This document shows positions 47,309 to 57,124 of a DNA stretch of 64,000 nt, in pieces. The stretch spans positions 1,798,001-1,862,000 of the forward strand of contig LR134135.1 in the NCBI GenBank assembly GCA_900635465.1, read 5' to 3'. The DNA is from Lelliottia amnigena. GTDB lineage: Bacteria; Pseudomonadota; Gammaproteobacteria; Enterobacterales; Enterobacteriaceae. Positions within the stretch are counted from its first letter, which is position 1. The number at the start of each line of letters is the position of its first letter. The translations under genes and the position numbers were made by a program. The notes under the pieces are model-generated. The model was not told the DNA's origin and made no database searches. It saw only the letters and a list, made by a program, of their open reading frames with translations.

Positions 47309-47762
47309 TTCAGTACGTTTAATCCCTGGCACCTGTATTGACGGTTTAATAACGCCAACGTGAGTAATCCGGGAATGGTCATCGTTTCCGGTTTTTTTAT
47401 GCGGAATATTCAGCAATTTGCGCCATTTTGCCTTAACACGTATTAGCGCAAACCGAGTGGTCTCCCAACTTTCTTAACGTAATCCGTCTCAAGCTCATTA
47501 AGCCCGCGTTTAAAAATGCTTCAGCTAAAAGCACAATTTCACTCGACTAGAATGGCAGTTACAAATTTATAACGCTAATTTCTGGTTTGGAAACCAATTC
47601 ATAACAATTAAAATGAAACAATATTTTATTTTATGGGTAACTTCGTTTCTTTTGTGATTTGGTTATCACTTAACCCATTCTGAGTAGTGCTAGTATGCTG
47701 GTGATTTGAGTTTCTTATAAAACGCTCGCCATGGGCATACAATATCTGACTGGGATTCGATA
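47309..47762. other. ribE to EIIC spacer (454 bases)
   Basis: An AT-rich gap holding a ribE terminator at 47369-47398 (CCGGGAA/TTTCCGG stem and TTTTTTT) and the promoter region of the EIIC gene. An inverted repeat GTGAT-TTGGTT-ATCAC lies at 47654-47669, about 100 bases before that gene. It is two bases too wide for a CRP site. No small gene or RNA is recognised. Confidence 0.55.
47369..47398 (+). terminator. ribE terminator
   Basis: CCGGGAA pairs with TTTCCGG (one G-T pair) across a nine-base loop, followed by seven T residues, about 60 bases after the ribE stop. Confidence 0.72.
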
Positions 47763-49040
47763 ATGGATATACTATTAGGGCTAGTGAAAACGCCCGCCGT
47801 AATAATAGCAATTGTGGCATTTCTTGGTTTGTTATTCCAAAAGGCATCGGTATCAAGATTGATAACCGGGACGGCGCTTTCTTTTATTGGCTTTACAATG
47901 ATAAAAGTGGGCGGCAGCATTTTAATGAAAGTGCTGACAGCGTTCAGTTCACTGTTCTCAAAAGCTTTTGATATCGTGGGTGTGGTCCCCAGCAATGAAG
48001 CGATCATGGCCGCGACAATTGATAAGTTAGGGGCGACAGCAGCGCTTATTCTTCTTTTTTCAATGATACTTAATATTATTTTGGCGCGATTCACGCGCTT
48101 TAAATTTATTTATCTTTCCTTGCATCTCGTCTTGTTTATGGCTTTTGCGCTCACTGCAGTATTAATGCAATTTGGATTCAGTAATTACCAAATGGTGATG
48201 ATATGTTCAGTGCTGATCGGGACTTACATGGCGGTATCACCTTTTATTCTTAATCGCTTTAGCCGTGAAATTATCGGTTCAGATGAGTATGCCATTTCAC
48301 ATGCGGCCATCTCGTCTTATATTATTGGCTCATACATGGGGAAATGGTTTGGTAACAAGAGTACTGATACCGAACACTTGAAAATCAGTAATAAATTTGA
48401 TTTTATTCGTGAGCCGAATATCGCCACGCTATTAACTATGCTGGTCTTACTGCTTATCTCATGTTTATTTGCGACCCAGCCTCAAGTCAAAGATGCGATG
48501 ACAATGGTTTACGGTCCAGGTGCAGGTGATAAAAACGTTGTTATCTTTATTCTTGAGCAATCCGCTATTTTTGCCTGTGGTCTCTATCTGGCTAAAGCGG
48601 GTGTGAATCTGTTTACTGCCGAAATCGTTCCCGCCTTTAAAGGCTTTGCTCGCGTGTTCGCCCCGGGTGCCGTACCTGCCGTTGATGTCATGGTGCTCTT
48701 CACCAAAGCGCCAAACGCAACGTTAATCGGTTTCCTGATAAGCTTTATTGTTGAACTGGTTTGTATCTTAATTTTCCCGGTCATAGGCCTTCCTATTATC
48801 GTACCAGGCATCATGGCAAGCTTTATTACGGGGGGCGCGGCGGCTATCTTTGGTAATGCAACCGGTGGTTTCCGAGGGGCAGTGATTGCCAGTGGAATTA
48901 ACGGCTTGTTGTTATGCGTATTGCCTGCTCTTACGCTGCCGATTTTCTCTCAGCTGGGCGCTCACGGTGTGACATTCGCTGACCCTGACTTTACCCTTCC
49001 ATCCCTTATTCTGGATTATATTTTACGCATCTTCAGCTAA
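47763..49040 (+). CDS. PTS EIIC, ascorbate (UlaA/SgaT) type, orphan
   Basis: A 425-residue membrane protein with about eleven hydrophobic segments, of the L-ascorbate PTS EIIC (UlaA/SgaT-UlaA) family: it has GTYMAVSPFILNRFSREI, FEQSA-like ILEQSAIFACGLYLAKAG and VPGIMASFITGGAAAIFGNATGG. No EIIA, EIIB or catabolic genes accompany it, so partner subunits must come from elsewhere or it works alone. Its DNA is more AT-rich, with more rare codons, than the core genes on either side, suggesting acquisition. Not present here in K-12. Substrate unknown; called sugar or ascorbate-like by family only. Confidence 0.78.
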   Translation: MDILLGLVKTPAVIIAIVAFLGLLFQKASVSRLITGTALSFIGFTMIKVGGSILMKVLTAFSSLFSKAFDIVGVVPSNEAIMAATIDKLGATAALILLFSMILNIILARFTRFKFIYLSLHLVLFMAFALTAVLMQFGFSNYQMVMICSVLIGTYMAVSPFILNRFSREIIGSDEYAISHAAISSYIIGSYMGKWFGNKSTDTEHLKISNKFDFIREPNIATLLTMLVLLLISCLFATQPQVKDAMTMVYGPGAGDKNVVIFILEQSAIFACGLYLAKAGVNLFTAEIVPAFKGFARVFAPGAVPAVDVMVLFTKAPNATLIGFLISFIVELVCILIFPVIGLPIIVPGIMASFITGGAAAIFGNATGGFRGAVIASGINGLLLCVLPALTLPIFSQLGAHGVTFADPDFTLPSLILDYILRIFS

Positions 49041-49081
49041 TGCCTTGATGACCGGTCGGTCAACGTCTTGTCGGCAGGTAT

Positions 49082-49111
49082 GAACGGTGAGGAACAAAAC
49101 GCTCACCGTTC
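49082..49111. repeat. Hairpin after the EIIC gene
   Basis: GAACGGTGAG and CTCACCGTTC form a perfect ten-base-pair stem with a ten-base loop, immediately before the shared terminator at 49119-49156. No T run follows. Confidence 0.7.
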
Positions 49112-49118
49112 AAACGGC

Positions 49119-49156
49119 AAAAAAATCCGGAAATGCTCACCATTTCCGGATTTTTC
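49119..49156. terminator. Bidirectional terminator EIIC/cfa
   Basis: AAAAATCCGGAAATG (49121-49135) and CATTTCCGGATTTTT (49141-49155) form a perfect 15-base-pair stem with a five-base loop and A/T runs on each side, placed between convergent genes. Confidence 0.92.
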
Positions 49157-49180
49157 AATTGTGCCTTATACGCGTGATAA

Positions 49181-50329
49181 CTATCTCGGCACGCGCAGAC
49201 CGTGCTCTACACCCCGGCTAAACACAATCTGCCACAGCTGGATATCCCGGGCGCGAAAAGCTCCCGCGCAAGCGTTCAGATAATAGCTAAACATCCGCCT
49301 GAAACGATCTGAATAATTATCAGCAATGTCAGGCCAGGAGGCCTGGAAGCGAGCGTGCCAGGCCATCAACGTGGTATCGTAATCCGCGCCAAAATTATGC
49401 CAGTCTTCCATCACATAATGAGGCTCGCTGGCCTTCGCAATCTGACGGACCGAGGGGAGACAACCGTTCGGGAAAATGTATTTATTGATCCACGGATCGA
49501 CAGTATGGTCCGTTTTTTTGGAACCGATTGTGTGGAGAAGGAACACGCCGTCTGGCTTGAGATTGCGATCGGTGACCGCGAAATAGGTATCGTAATTTTT
49601 GGGGCCGACGTGTTCAAACATCCCAACAGAGACAATGCGGTCAAACTGGTCGTCAAGGTCACGGTAATCTTGCAATAAAATGGTGACGTCCAGACCCTCG
49701 CAGCGGTCCTGAGCCATTTTTTGCTGTTCTGCAGAAATGGTCACGCCCACCACGCTGACACCGTAATTTTTGGCCATGTAATACGCCAGTCCTCCCCAGC
49801 CGCAGCCAATATCCAGCACGCGCATGCCGGGTTGCAGCTGTAATTTCTCGCAGATGAGGTGGAGTTTGGCTAACTGTGCCTCCTCAAGCGTTGAGGCGTC
49901 TTTCCAGTAAGCGCAAGAATACTGCATCAAGGGGTCGAGCATCCGCGTGAACAGGTCATTACCGAGATCGTAATGTTCCTTCCCGACAATCCACGCCCGC
50001 TTTTTACTTTGCAGATTAAACAGGCGGGCGGAGGCGATGCGTAAAGTGTCTCTCAGATGGTGAGGGAGTTGCCTATCAAGGCCGGCGCGCAGCACGTTGT
50101 TGAAAAAAACATCCAGCCGCTCACACTCCCACCAGCCGTCCATAAAGCTTTCGCCCAATCCGAGCGATCCCTCCTGTAACACGCGCTTAAAAAAATCGGG
50201 ATGTTTGACCTGAATATCAGAAGGGGCGGGCCCATTGACGGTAATGCCCGCGCGACTCAATAACTCACTCACTATTCGGGACCAATTGTCGTCCCGAAGG
50301 CTGACTTCTTCTATGCACGATGAACTCAT
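49181..50329 (-). CDS. cfa: Cyclopropane-fatty-acyl-phospholipid synthase
   Basis: A 382-residue S-adenosylmethionine-dependent enzyme that adds a methylene bridge to unsaturated acyl chains of membrane lipids as cells enter stationary phase. The SAM site is VLDIGCGWGGLAYYMA (about 170-185), with VGMFEHVG and the C-terminal YYLNACAGAFRARDIQLWQ. Start at ATG 50329 (MSSSCIEEVS) as in E. coli; the frame runs to 50404 within the leader. Its long leader is an sRNA target in E. coli; not judged here. Confidence 0.95.
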   Translation of the reverse strand: MSSSCIEEVSLRDDNWSRIVSELLSRAGITVNGPAPSDIQVKHPDFFKRVLQEGSLGLGESFMDGWWECERLDVFFNNVLRAGLDRQLPHHLRDTLRIASARLFNLQSKKRAWIVGKEHYDLGNDLFTRMLDPLMQYSCAYWKDASTLEEAQLAKLHLICEKLQLQPGMRVLDIGCGWGGLAYYMAKNYGVSVVGVTISAEQQKMAQDRCEGLDVTILLQDYRDLDDQFDRIVSVGMFEHVGPKNYDTYFAVTDRNLKPDGVFLLHTIGSKKTDHTVDPWINKYIFPNGCLPSVRQIAKASEPHYVMEDWHNFGADYDTTLMAWHARFQASWPDIADNYSDRFRRMFSYYLNACAGAFRARDIQLWQIVFSRGVEHGLRVPR

Positions 50330-50479
50330 AGCTTCTCCATCACCTGATGTGATCAGAACCTTCAAACAGCGTAGCCGCTTTTTATGGTTTGTGAGAAGTC
50401 TCACGGAATTATCCGTGAGGCTAGTATCCGACGTAGAACAGAGGAAGGGAGATAACCCTTGCCGAAAAGCCTTCCATGG

Positions 50480-50508
50480 TAAAACGGGAGCACTCCGGCT
50501 CCCGTTAA
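50480..50508 (-). terminator. punC terminator
   Basis: AACGGGAGC and GCTCCCGTT arms with a six-base loop, followed on the minus strand by TTTACC. It lies between punC and cfa on the same strand. Confidence 0.7.
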
Positions 50509-50626
50509 CAGATAATATTTATCGTAATTATATGAACCAAATTTAGTATAGGCTTCAAAAATCACGCATTCAACTGAAAGTTGTTAGCAGCCTAATCACT
50601 CGTAAATCAGATAATTACGTCCACGA

Positions 50627-51826
50627 CTATGCTTGTGACGATTCTACCGCCGTTCCATCTTGCATATTTTCAGTGGCTGAAACTTGCATGCGATAACCGA
50701 GTGCGGCGAGCGCGACCGTCACCAGCATCACGCTGGTGGTCGTCATCAATGGCGTGGCGATCAATGCCGAAACAATGAGGCTTGAGAGGAAACACAGACC
50801 CAATTGCAGCGTGTTTTGTAACGCCGCAGCACGACCCGTTGCATGAGGAAACGGACGTAGCGCCTGGGCAACCACGATCGGATAAATAGCGCCGTTGGCG
50901 ACGGCCATCACGCAGAACGGAATTAAGATTTCAGCCAGGCCGACGTTTGGAATAAACCCGACAGCCCAGGTGCCGATAACGCTCAGTGCGTACAGCACCA
51001 ACAGCCAGGGCAGCATCTGTTGCCCCTGCCATTTTTGCAGCGCTGCGCGACAGCCATAGCCGCCGACAAGGAACGCGATGGTCTGCGGCACGTAGCTCAG
51101 GCCAATCACTGCCGGGGTGTAACCCATGTCGTGCAGAATAAACGGTGAGCCAGTGAGCCAGGCAAAAAAGCTCGCGGAACAGGCCGCGTAAATCAGCACA
51201 TTTCCACGATAAGCGCGGGAACGCAGCAGTGACATAAAGGTGACACGGGTCGCATTGTTCCCGACCGGCTTGGCTTGAGCGGGCTTAAGCGCAAACGCGG
51301 GCAGCATCAGAGCCAGGGTGATGATAAACAGCGTGGCAAAGATCGCCTGCCAGTCAAAATGCACCAGAATCCAGCTCCCGAGCAGCGGCGCCAGAGCCGG
51401 TGAAAGCCCCACGAGCGGCATGATGGTCGCAAAAATACGGTTAACGCGCGATGCGGGATAGTAGTCGGTGACCAGCGCCTGCCAGGTCACCGCGGCAGCA
51501 CACACGCCAAACGCCTGTACAAAGCGCAGTACCAGCAGCCAGGTTGCATCACGCACCCACAGCATGCCCAGACATCCCAGCGCAAAGATGGTTAACCCGA
51601 GAAGAAGAATAGGTTTGCAGCCATAACGGTCAGAGAGCGGTCCCCACAGCAGCTGTGCGAAGGCAAAACCGGCCAGGAACAAGCTGAGGCTTGCGCTGAT
51701 CGCGGCAGCAGGTGTCTGCAGGTCTTCCTGCATCGCGGCAAACGCCGGCAAATACATGTCGGTGGCTAAAAAGCCCAGCACGCTCAAACCGCCGAGCCAG
51801 ACTAAGAATCCGTTGTTGGGTTGCAT
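50627..51826 (-). CDS. punC: Purine nucleoside MFS transporter PunC (YdhC)
   Basis: A 399-residue, twelve-helix MFS protein of the Bcr/CflA drug-resistance type, highly similar to E. coli PunC, which exports or imports purine nucleosides such as adenosine and inosine. Family motifs: [16 protein letters not shown] after helix 2 and [16 protein letters not shown] at 51826 (MQPNNGFLV) has AGGA at proper spacing; ATG 51832 is too close. Divergent from its activator punR. Confidence 0.92.
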   Translation of the reverse strand: MQPNNGFLVWLGGLSVLGFLATDMYLPAFAAMQEDLQTPAAAISASLSLFLAGFAFAQLLWGPLSDRYGCKPILLLGLTIFALGCLGMLWVRDATWLLVLRFVQAFGVCAAAVTWQALVTDYYPASRVNRIFATIMPLVGLSPALAPLLGSWILVHFDWQAIFATLFIITLALMLPAFALKPAQAKPVGNNATRVTFMSLLRSRAYRGNVLIYAACSASFFAWLTGSPFILHDMGYTPAVIGLSYVPQTIAFLVGGYGCRAALQKWQGQQMLPWLLVLYALSVIGTWAVGFIPNVGLAEILIPFCVMAVANGAIYPIVVAQALRPFPHATGRAAALQNTLQLGLCFLSSLIVSALIATPLMTTTSVMLVTVALAALGYRMQVSATENMQDGTAVESSQA

Positions 51827-51938
51827 TGTCATTTCCTAATGAAGGCAGGTGTACTTTGGCGCAGAGTGTAGGGAGTGCAATCTGGCTTGTGAAACGCTAA
51901 TATTTGGCGGTTGCGTTCAAAAATTTTGCAGGCAAAAA

Positions 51939-52850
51939 ATGTGGTCTGAATATTCATTAGAAGTTGTGGATGCTGTCGCCCGAAATGGTAGCTTTAGCGG
52001 AGCCGCGCAAGAACTGCATCGCGTACCGTCTGCCGTCAGCTATACGGTACGTCAGATGGAGGAGTGGCTGGCGGTTCCCTTGTTCGAACGCCGTCATCGG
52101 GATGTCGTTCTGACCCCCGCTGGCGTATGGTTTTTGAAAGAAGGCCGATCTGTTATCAAAAAAATGATGATCACGCGTGAACAGTGCCAGCAGATTGCCA
52201 ATGGCTGGCGCGGCCATCTTTCGATTGCGGTGGATAACATCGTTAAACCTGAACGGACGCGGCAGATGGTAGTCGATTTCTATCGCCATTTCTCGGATGT
52301 GGAACTTCGCGTGTCCCAGGAAGTGTTTAATGGCGTGTGGGATGCGTTATCCGACGGTAGGGTGGAGATGGCGATCGGCGCGACACAGGCCATTCCCGTC
52401 GGGGGCCGCTATGCCTTTCGGGACATGGGAACATTGAGCTGGCGCTGCGTGGTGGCAAGCGATCATCCTCTGGCAACGATTGAAGGCCCACTGAGTGATG
52501 ACGTGTTGCGCAACTGGCCGTCGTTGGTGATGGAGGATACGTCACGATCGCTGCCAAAACGCATCACCTGGCTGCTTGATAACCAGCGGCGGGTCGTCGC
52601 GCCAGACTGGGAATCGTCGGCAACCTGTTTGTCGGCTGGGTTGTGTGTGGGGATGGTGCCTGTGCATTTCGCGCGTCCACGGATCGATCGCGGAGAATGG
52701 GTGGCGCTCGAGCTTGAAAATCCGTTTCCGGTCGCGGCCTGCTGCCTGACATGGCAGCAAAACGATATGTCGCCTGCGCTGGCCTGGTTGCTGGACTATT
52801 TAGGTGATAGTGAAACGCTGAACAGAGAGTGGCTACGGGAGCCGGAATAA
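51939..52850 (+). CDS. punR: LysR-type activator PunR (YdhB)
   Basis: A 303-residue LysR regulator: N-terminal winged helix LEVVDAVARNGSFSGAAQEL, then VPSAVSYTVRQMEEWLAVPLFERR, and an effector domain. E. coli PunR senses purine nucleosides and activates punC. Start at ATG 51939 (MWSEYSLEV); the frame extends to 51849, toward punC, without similarity. It ends 18 bases from the convergent purR stop. Confidence 0.92.
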   Translation: MWSEYSLEVVDAVARNGSFSGAAQELHRVPSAVSYTVRQMEEWLAVPLFERRHRDVVLTPAGVWFLKEGRSVIKKMMITREQCQQIANGWRGHLSIAVDNIVKPERTRQMVVDFYRHFSDVELRVSQEVFNGVWDALSDGRVEMAIGATQAIPVGGRYAFRDMGTLSWRCVVASDHPLATIEGPLSDDVLRNWPSLVMEDTSRSLPKRITWLLDNQRRVVAPDWESSATCLSAGLCVGMVPVHFARPRIDRGEWVALELENPFPVAACCLTWQQNDMSPALAWLLDYLGDSETLNREWLREPE

Positions 52851-52868
52851 CCGGCCCCGTAGAAACGA

Positions 52869-53895
52869 TTAACGACGGTAATCGCGGAACGGTCCATCAG
52901 CGACGGAGCGACGTTCAATCAGACGCGGATGGACTTCAATTGACTGAGACTCTTCACGCTTGCTGACGATACGATCCATCAGCATGTTGAACGCCGTTTC
53001 ACCCAGGGAGTCTTTCGGCTGATGAATCGTCGTCAGTGCGGGAGTAAAGTAGCGAGCGTTGCGCACGTTATCATACCCGATCACGGAAATATCCTGCGGG
53101 ACGCGTAAAACCCAGCTCATCGGCTGCGCAAAGCGCACCCATTGCCATAATATCACCGCCGCAGAACACGGCTGTCGGACGATGTGACTGCGAAACAATC
53201 TGCTGCATCGCGCGGTAGCCCGATTCTGGCTCAAAGTCGCCCTGTACAATCCAGTTTTCCGGGACGGTAATCAGCGCTTCTTCCATGGCTTTCATAAAGC
53301 CCGCCAGGCGGCCAGCTCCGGTGTTGCGCTCAAGCGGGCCGGGGATGACACCAATCTCGCGATGACCACGTTCGATCAGGTAACGGCCAGCCATGTAACC
53401 GCCTTCGAAGGCGTTATCGTTAACGGAATCGGTAAAGTCTGCGCGCGTGTCACCCCAATCCATTACCACCATTGGGATATGACGATACTCCTCGAGCATC
53501 GACAGCACGGATTCTGGATATTCGGAACACATGACCAACAGGCCATCGACGCGCTTTTGCGCCATCATCGACAGGTAAGCGCGCTGTTTTTCCTGGCTGT
53601 TCCAGGCATTTCCCAGAATCAGGGTATAGCCTTTCTGGAAGCAGTTTTTCTCAACCGCTTCGATAATTTCGGCGAAATAGGCCGCTTCACTGCTGGTCGC
53701 CAGCAGACCAATTGACTTGGTGTGATTCACTTTCAAGCTGCGAGCAACGGCGCTCGGTGAGTAGTGCAATTCTTTGATTGCAGCCCAAACGGCGTTGCGC
53801 GTCTCTTCCGCCACGAAACGGGTTTTGTTAATTACATGTGATACGGTTGTAGTGGAAACGTTTGCGCGTTTCGCTACATCTTTAATTGTTGCCAT
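52869..53895 (-). pseudogene. purR: purR (purine repressor), frameshifted near codon 263
   Basis: The N-terminal 262 residues are a standard PurR: LacI-type helix-turn-helix [21 protein letters not shown], hinge and most of the corepressor domain. At the AAAA run 53107-53110 (TTTT on the coding strand) the frame goes wrong; removing one base gives [17 protein letters not shown] and continues to FRDYRR, a 341-residue protein as in E. coli. Uncorrected, the protein would lose about 80 residues of the corepressor and dimer domain. PurR controls purine synthesis with hypoxanthine or guanine. The operators of the gene remain. A sequence error is likely, since inactivation would derepress many genes. 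Confidence 0.88.
53852..53867 (-). promoter_or_regulatory. Candidate PurR operator inside purR
   Basis: Coding-strand GCGCAAACGTTTCCAC, within codons 10-15, fits the PUR box ANGCAANCGNTTNCNT except at the two outermost fixed bases. E. coli purR has a second, intragenic operator, so this is its likely equivalent. Confidence 0.55.
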
Positions 53896-53939
53896 TAGCT
53901 GTCACTCCAGACCATATCCTAAGCTCCTGATAAATTGAG

Positions 53940-53955
53940 AGGTAAACGTTTGCCT
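53940..53955 (-). promoter_or_regulatory. PurR operator upstream of purR
   Basis: AGGTAAACGTTTGCCT fits the PUR box at all but one fixed position and equals the E. coli purR O1 operator. It lies 45-60 bases before the purR start, fitting autorepression. Confidence 0.8.
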
Positions 53956-54191
53956 TCTCTCACCCTAATCTCGCAAATTGAATTGCGATACGCCGGGAAA
54001 ACGACACAGGACGTCAGGAGGGGGTCAGTGGCCGGTACGCTTATAAATTTAGCGTGGAATTTTGTCTTATCTTGATGAAAAGGGGAAGCGCAAAAAAGGT
54101 TATCAGCCTAAATCCAGGAAGATTTTTGAGGTAAACTGTGTAAAAATGAGCAAGCTCACTTTTCATGTGGGGATTAAAAGGAGAAAAATTG

Positions 54192-54281
54192 ATGAATACC
54201 GATCTTAAGTTTTCGTTAACGACCACGATTATCGTGCTGGGTTTGATTGTTGCGGCAAGTTTTACAGCTATTCTGCACTGA
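54192..54281 (+). CDS. ynhF: Small membrane protein YnhF
   Basis: A 29-residue single-helix membrane protein: MNTDLKFSLTTTIIVLGLIV followed by AASFTAILH, differing at only a few places from E. coli YnhF. The helix spans about residues 10-25. AAAAGGAG precedes the ATG. Its role is unknown; E. coli YnhF is an expressed cytochrome bd-I associated or stress-linked small protein in some reports, which I do not assert here. It lies between purR and ydhP. Confidence 0.88.
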   Translation: MNTDLKFSLTTTIIVLGLIVAASFTAILH

Positions 54282-54288
54282 TTCAGGC

Positions 54289-54318
54289 GGGGGAGAGCCT
54301 TCTCCCTCGTTTTCTTCC
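54289..54318 (+). terminator. ynhF terminator
   Basis: GGGAGA and TCTCCC arms with a four-base loop and a T-rich tail CTCGTTTTCTTCC, ten bases after the ynhF stop. Confidence 0.65.
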
Positions 54319-54444
54319 TTTCATTGTTACTCTCCCGACAATAATCTTTTGCCAATTTGTTAACTTCTCATTTTTTGTGATTGCTGTCATGCTTTCGGCA
54401 TGTTTTTCTGTGTCGCGTAAAGGCACAGTATCCGGAGTTAATGA

Positions 54445-55611
54445 ATGAAAATCAATTTTCCACTGCTGGCCCTTGCGATTGGCGCATTTGGGATCGGCAC
54501 CACCGAGTTTTCCCCAATGGGGCTTTTACCGGTCATCGCTAAAGGGGTTGACGTTTCTATTCCTGCGGCGGGCATGCTGATCAGTGCTTATGCCATTGGC
54601 GTGATGATCGGCGCACCCCTGATGACGTTACTGCTTTCCCATCGCGCGCGTCGTAATGCGCTTATTTTTCTGATGGCCATCTTCACGCTGGGTAATGTGC
54701 TTTCGGCGCTCTCTCCGGACTACACCACCCTCCTGTTGTCGCGCATTCTGACAAGCCTCAACCACGGCGCATTCTTTGGTTTAGGATCGGTAGTGGCCGC
54801 AAGCGTGGTACCCAAACATAGGCAGGCCAGCGCGGTCGCCACGATGTTTATGGGGCTAACGATTGCGAATATTGGCGGCGTGCCGGCGGCCACCTGGCTG
54901 GGTGAAGTCATCGGCTGGCGTATGTCTTTCCTTGCGACAGCGATGCTGGGTGTCGTGGCGATGATCGCGCTGTTCTTCTCGTTGCCGAAAGGCGGAGCGG
55001 GCGAGCGTCCGGATGTGCGCAAAGAGCTGTCGGTTCTGCTCCGTCCGCAGGTGCTGTCTGCGCTGTTGACGACGGTACTGGGCGCTGGAGCGATGTTTAC
55101 GCTCTATACCTATATTTCGCCCGTGCTGCACGACATTACGCATGCCACACCGTTCTTTGTAACGGCAATGCTGGTGTTGATTGGTGTGGGATTCACCCTC
55201 GGCAACTACCTGGGCGGCAAACTGGCGGACCGTTCAGTGAGCGGTACATTGAAAGGATTCTTGACGTTGCTCATCGTCATCATGGTCGCCATTCCTTGGC
55301 TGGCTCGTAACGAGTTCGGTGCTGCTATCGCCATGGTGGTATGGGGTGCTGCGACGTTTGCGGTGGTACCGCCGTTGCAGATGCGTGTCATGCGAGTGGC
55401 GCACGAAGCACCTGGGCTTTCATCTTCCGTGAATATCGGGGCGTTTAACCTGGGCAATGCGCTGGGTGCAGCGGCAGGGGGCGCGGTGATTTCCGCTGGG
55501 CTGGGATACAGTTTTGTTCCGGTTATGGGGGCGATTATTGCGGGGTTGGGTCTGCTGTTGGTGCTTTTGTCCGGGCGCCAACAACCGCAACCCGCTTGCG
55601 CAGCCGAGTGA
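54445..55611 (+). CDS. ydhP: MFS transporter YdhP
   Basis: A 388-residue MFS protein of the arabinose-efflux/DHA1 type, near-identical to E. coli YdhP through FGIGTTEFSPMGLLPVIA and the second-half LADRSVSGTLKG loop. About twelve membrane helices. The substrate is unknown. It has its own promoter region after ynhF and ends at a terminator shared with sodB. Confidence 0.9.
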   Translation: MKINFPLLALAIGAFGIGTTEFSPMGLLPVIAKGVDVSIPAAGMLISAYAIGVMIGAPLMTLLLSHRARRNALIFLMAIFTLGNVLSALSPDYTTLLLSRILTSLNHGAFFGLGSVVAASVVPKHRQASAVATMFMGLTIANIGGVPAATWLGEVIGWRMSFLATAMLGVVAMIALFFSLPKGGAGERPDVRKELSVLLRPQVLSALLTTVLGAGAMFTLYTYISPVLHDITHATPFFVTAMLVLIGVGFTLGNYLGGKLADRSVSGTLKGFLTLLIVIMVAIPWLARNEFGAAIAMVVWGAATFAVVPPLQMRVMRVAHEAPGLSSSVNIGAFNLGNALGAAAGGAVISAGLGYSFVPVMGAIIAGLGLLLVLLSGRQQPQPACAAE

Positions 55612-55645
55612 TAAAAACGCAGAAGGGTTAGCCCTTCTGCGAGTC
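55612..55645. terminator. Bidirectional terminator ydhP/sodB
   Basis: CGCAGAAGGG and CCCTTCTGCG arms with a four-base loop between the two convergent stops; A residues precede it and T residues follow a little later. Confidence 0.82.
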
Positions 55646-55649
55646 GTTT

Positions 55650-56231
55650 TTACGCGGCGAAGTTCTTCGCAACAAATTCCCAGTTAACCAGCGCCCAGAA
55701 ATGCTCCAGGTAGTTTGGGCGAGCGTTGCGGTAATCGATATAGTAAGCGTGTTCCCACACATCGACGGTCATTAGCGGTGTGGCAGCTGTAGTCAACGGC
55801 GTTCCCGCGTTGGACGTCGACACGATCGCCAGTTTGCCATCCGCCTCTTTCACCAGCCAGGTCCAGCCTGCGCCAAAGTTTTTAACCGCCGCATCCGTAA
55901 ACTTCGCTTTAAATTCTGCAAAGCTGCCGAAAGCCTTGTTGACGGCAGTTGCCAGTTCGCCAGTGGGTTCTCCGCCTGCGTTAGGTGCCAGACAGTTCCA
56001 GTAGAAAGTATGATTCCAGACCTGTGCGGCGTTATTGAATACACCGCCCTCTGAGCTGCGTACGATCTCTTCCAGGGTTTTCCCTTCAAAGGCCGTATCT
56101 TTGATCAGATTGTTAAGGTTGGTGACATAGGTCTGATGATGTTTGCCGTAATGGTACTCCAGAGTTTCCACGGAAATATGGGGGACCAGGGCGTCTTTTG
56201 CATACGGTAATGCAGGTAATTCGAACGACAT
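55650..56231 (-). CDS. sodB: Iron superoxide dismutase SodB
   Basis: A 193-residue Fe-SOD converting cytosolic superoxide to peroxide and oxygen. Metal ligands are in [15 protein letters not shown] (His27), NHTFYW (His74), and [11 protein letters not shown] (Asp157, His161); [12 protein letters not shown] is Fe-type rather than Mn-type. ATG 56231 follows AAGGAGAGAAGC; the frame continues upstream without similarity. In E. coli the leader around the start codon is the RyhB target, and the AT-rich leader here is similar. Confidence 0.96.
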   Translation of the reverse strand: MSFELPALPYAKDALVPHISVETLEYHYGKHHQTYVTNLNNLIKDTAFEGKTLEEIVRSSEGGVFNNAAQVWNHTFYWNCLAPNAGGEPTGELATAVNKAFGSFAEFKAKFTDAAVKNFGAGWTWLVKEADGKLAIVSTSNAGTPLTTAATPLMTVDVWEHAYYIDYRNARPNYLEHFWALVNWEFVAKNFAA

Positions 56232-56353
56232 TGCTTCTCTCCTTATTATTTTAAATACACTCAATAACCACACTGAATGCAAGGATAGAGTAGCAAATTG
56301 AAAGAGTCGGCAAAAGAGGAACTTACCCTGCCGACAGCGCGGCAGGGCAGGGA

Positions 56354-57124
56354 TTAACGGATGGTTTTCGGGGTCATTACGCGGCGAGCGCCAACGTAGT
56401 GGCGGACCCAATAATCTTCGCTCAAGGAGGTTATCTGAATATCCTGGCCGCTACGTGGGGACTGAATGAATTTTCCATTGCCCACATAAACACCCACGTG
56501 ATCGGCGGTGCCACGACCCTGCGTGCGGAAGAACACCAGATCGCCGCTTTCCAGCTCCCCACGATTCACGGATGCCGCGTCACGCAGATGGTACATTTCG
56601 TTAGCGGTACGCGGAATGCGGAATTTCACTAAATCTTTGTAGGCGTAATACACCAGACCGCTGCAATCAAAACCGGTACGCGGCGAGGTGCCTCCCCAGC
56701 GATAAGGCTTGCCTATTTGGCCCATCAGTTTATTCATGGCCGTTTTTTGTGCCTTCTGCACACGGACTTTATGCACTTCTGAGAGTTTCGCCGTTTTCCC
56801 CACTTTCAGACAATTTGATTTATGCCCTTTACGCACGGTGCATTTTTCAGTGACGAGAGTTGAGGCGGTACGAGAAGTTTTGCGGGATTTCTTAGCGGCA
56901 GGTTTGCTGGTCTTGCTGGAAACGGTTTGCTGCTTGTGAGTCGCTGTCTTTTTCTTTTCGTTTTTACTGGTGGTTTTTTTCTTACGTTCTGTGCTTTTTG
57001 CCAGATGCGTTTTTTGTACGGCCGAATGCCGCGCCTGCTCAGAGGCGTTAGCCATCGGCGTGAATGAGAGTGTTGTAAACAGTAAAGCACAGAGCGTGAT
57101 CGAGATTTTATTTATCCGCGCCAC
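56354..57124 (-). CDS. mepH: Murein DD-endopeptidase MepH (YdhO)
   Basis: A 256-residue NlpC/P60 enzyme cleaving 4-3 peptide cross-links. A signal peptide ends ANASE; a Lys/Thr-rich linker (about 30-95) leads to the catalytic domain from about residue 130, with catalytic Cys in [14 protein letters not shown] and His in [12 protein letters not shown]. Slightly shorter than E. coli MepH (271), the difference lying in the linker. Confidence 0.92.
   Translation of the reverse strand: MARINKISITLCALLFTTLSFTPMANASEQARHSAVQKTHLAKSTERKKKTTSKNEKKKTATHKQQTVSSKTSKPAAKKSRKTSRTASTLVTEKCTVRKGHKSNCLKVGKTAKLSEVHKVRVQKAQKTAMNKLMGQIGKPYRWGGTSPRTGFDCSGLVYYAYKDLVKFRIPRTANEMYHLRDAASVNRGELESGDLVFFRTQGRGTADHVGVYVGNGKFIQSPRSGQDIQITSLSEDYWVRHYVGARRVMTPKTIR

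Noticed and set aside
47654..47669. CRP site before the orphan EIIC gene
   Set aside because: The arms GTGAT/ATCAC are spaced so that TGTGA and TCAC are two bases too far apart for the CRP consensus.
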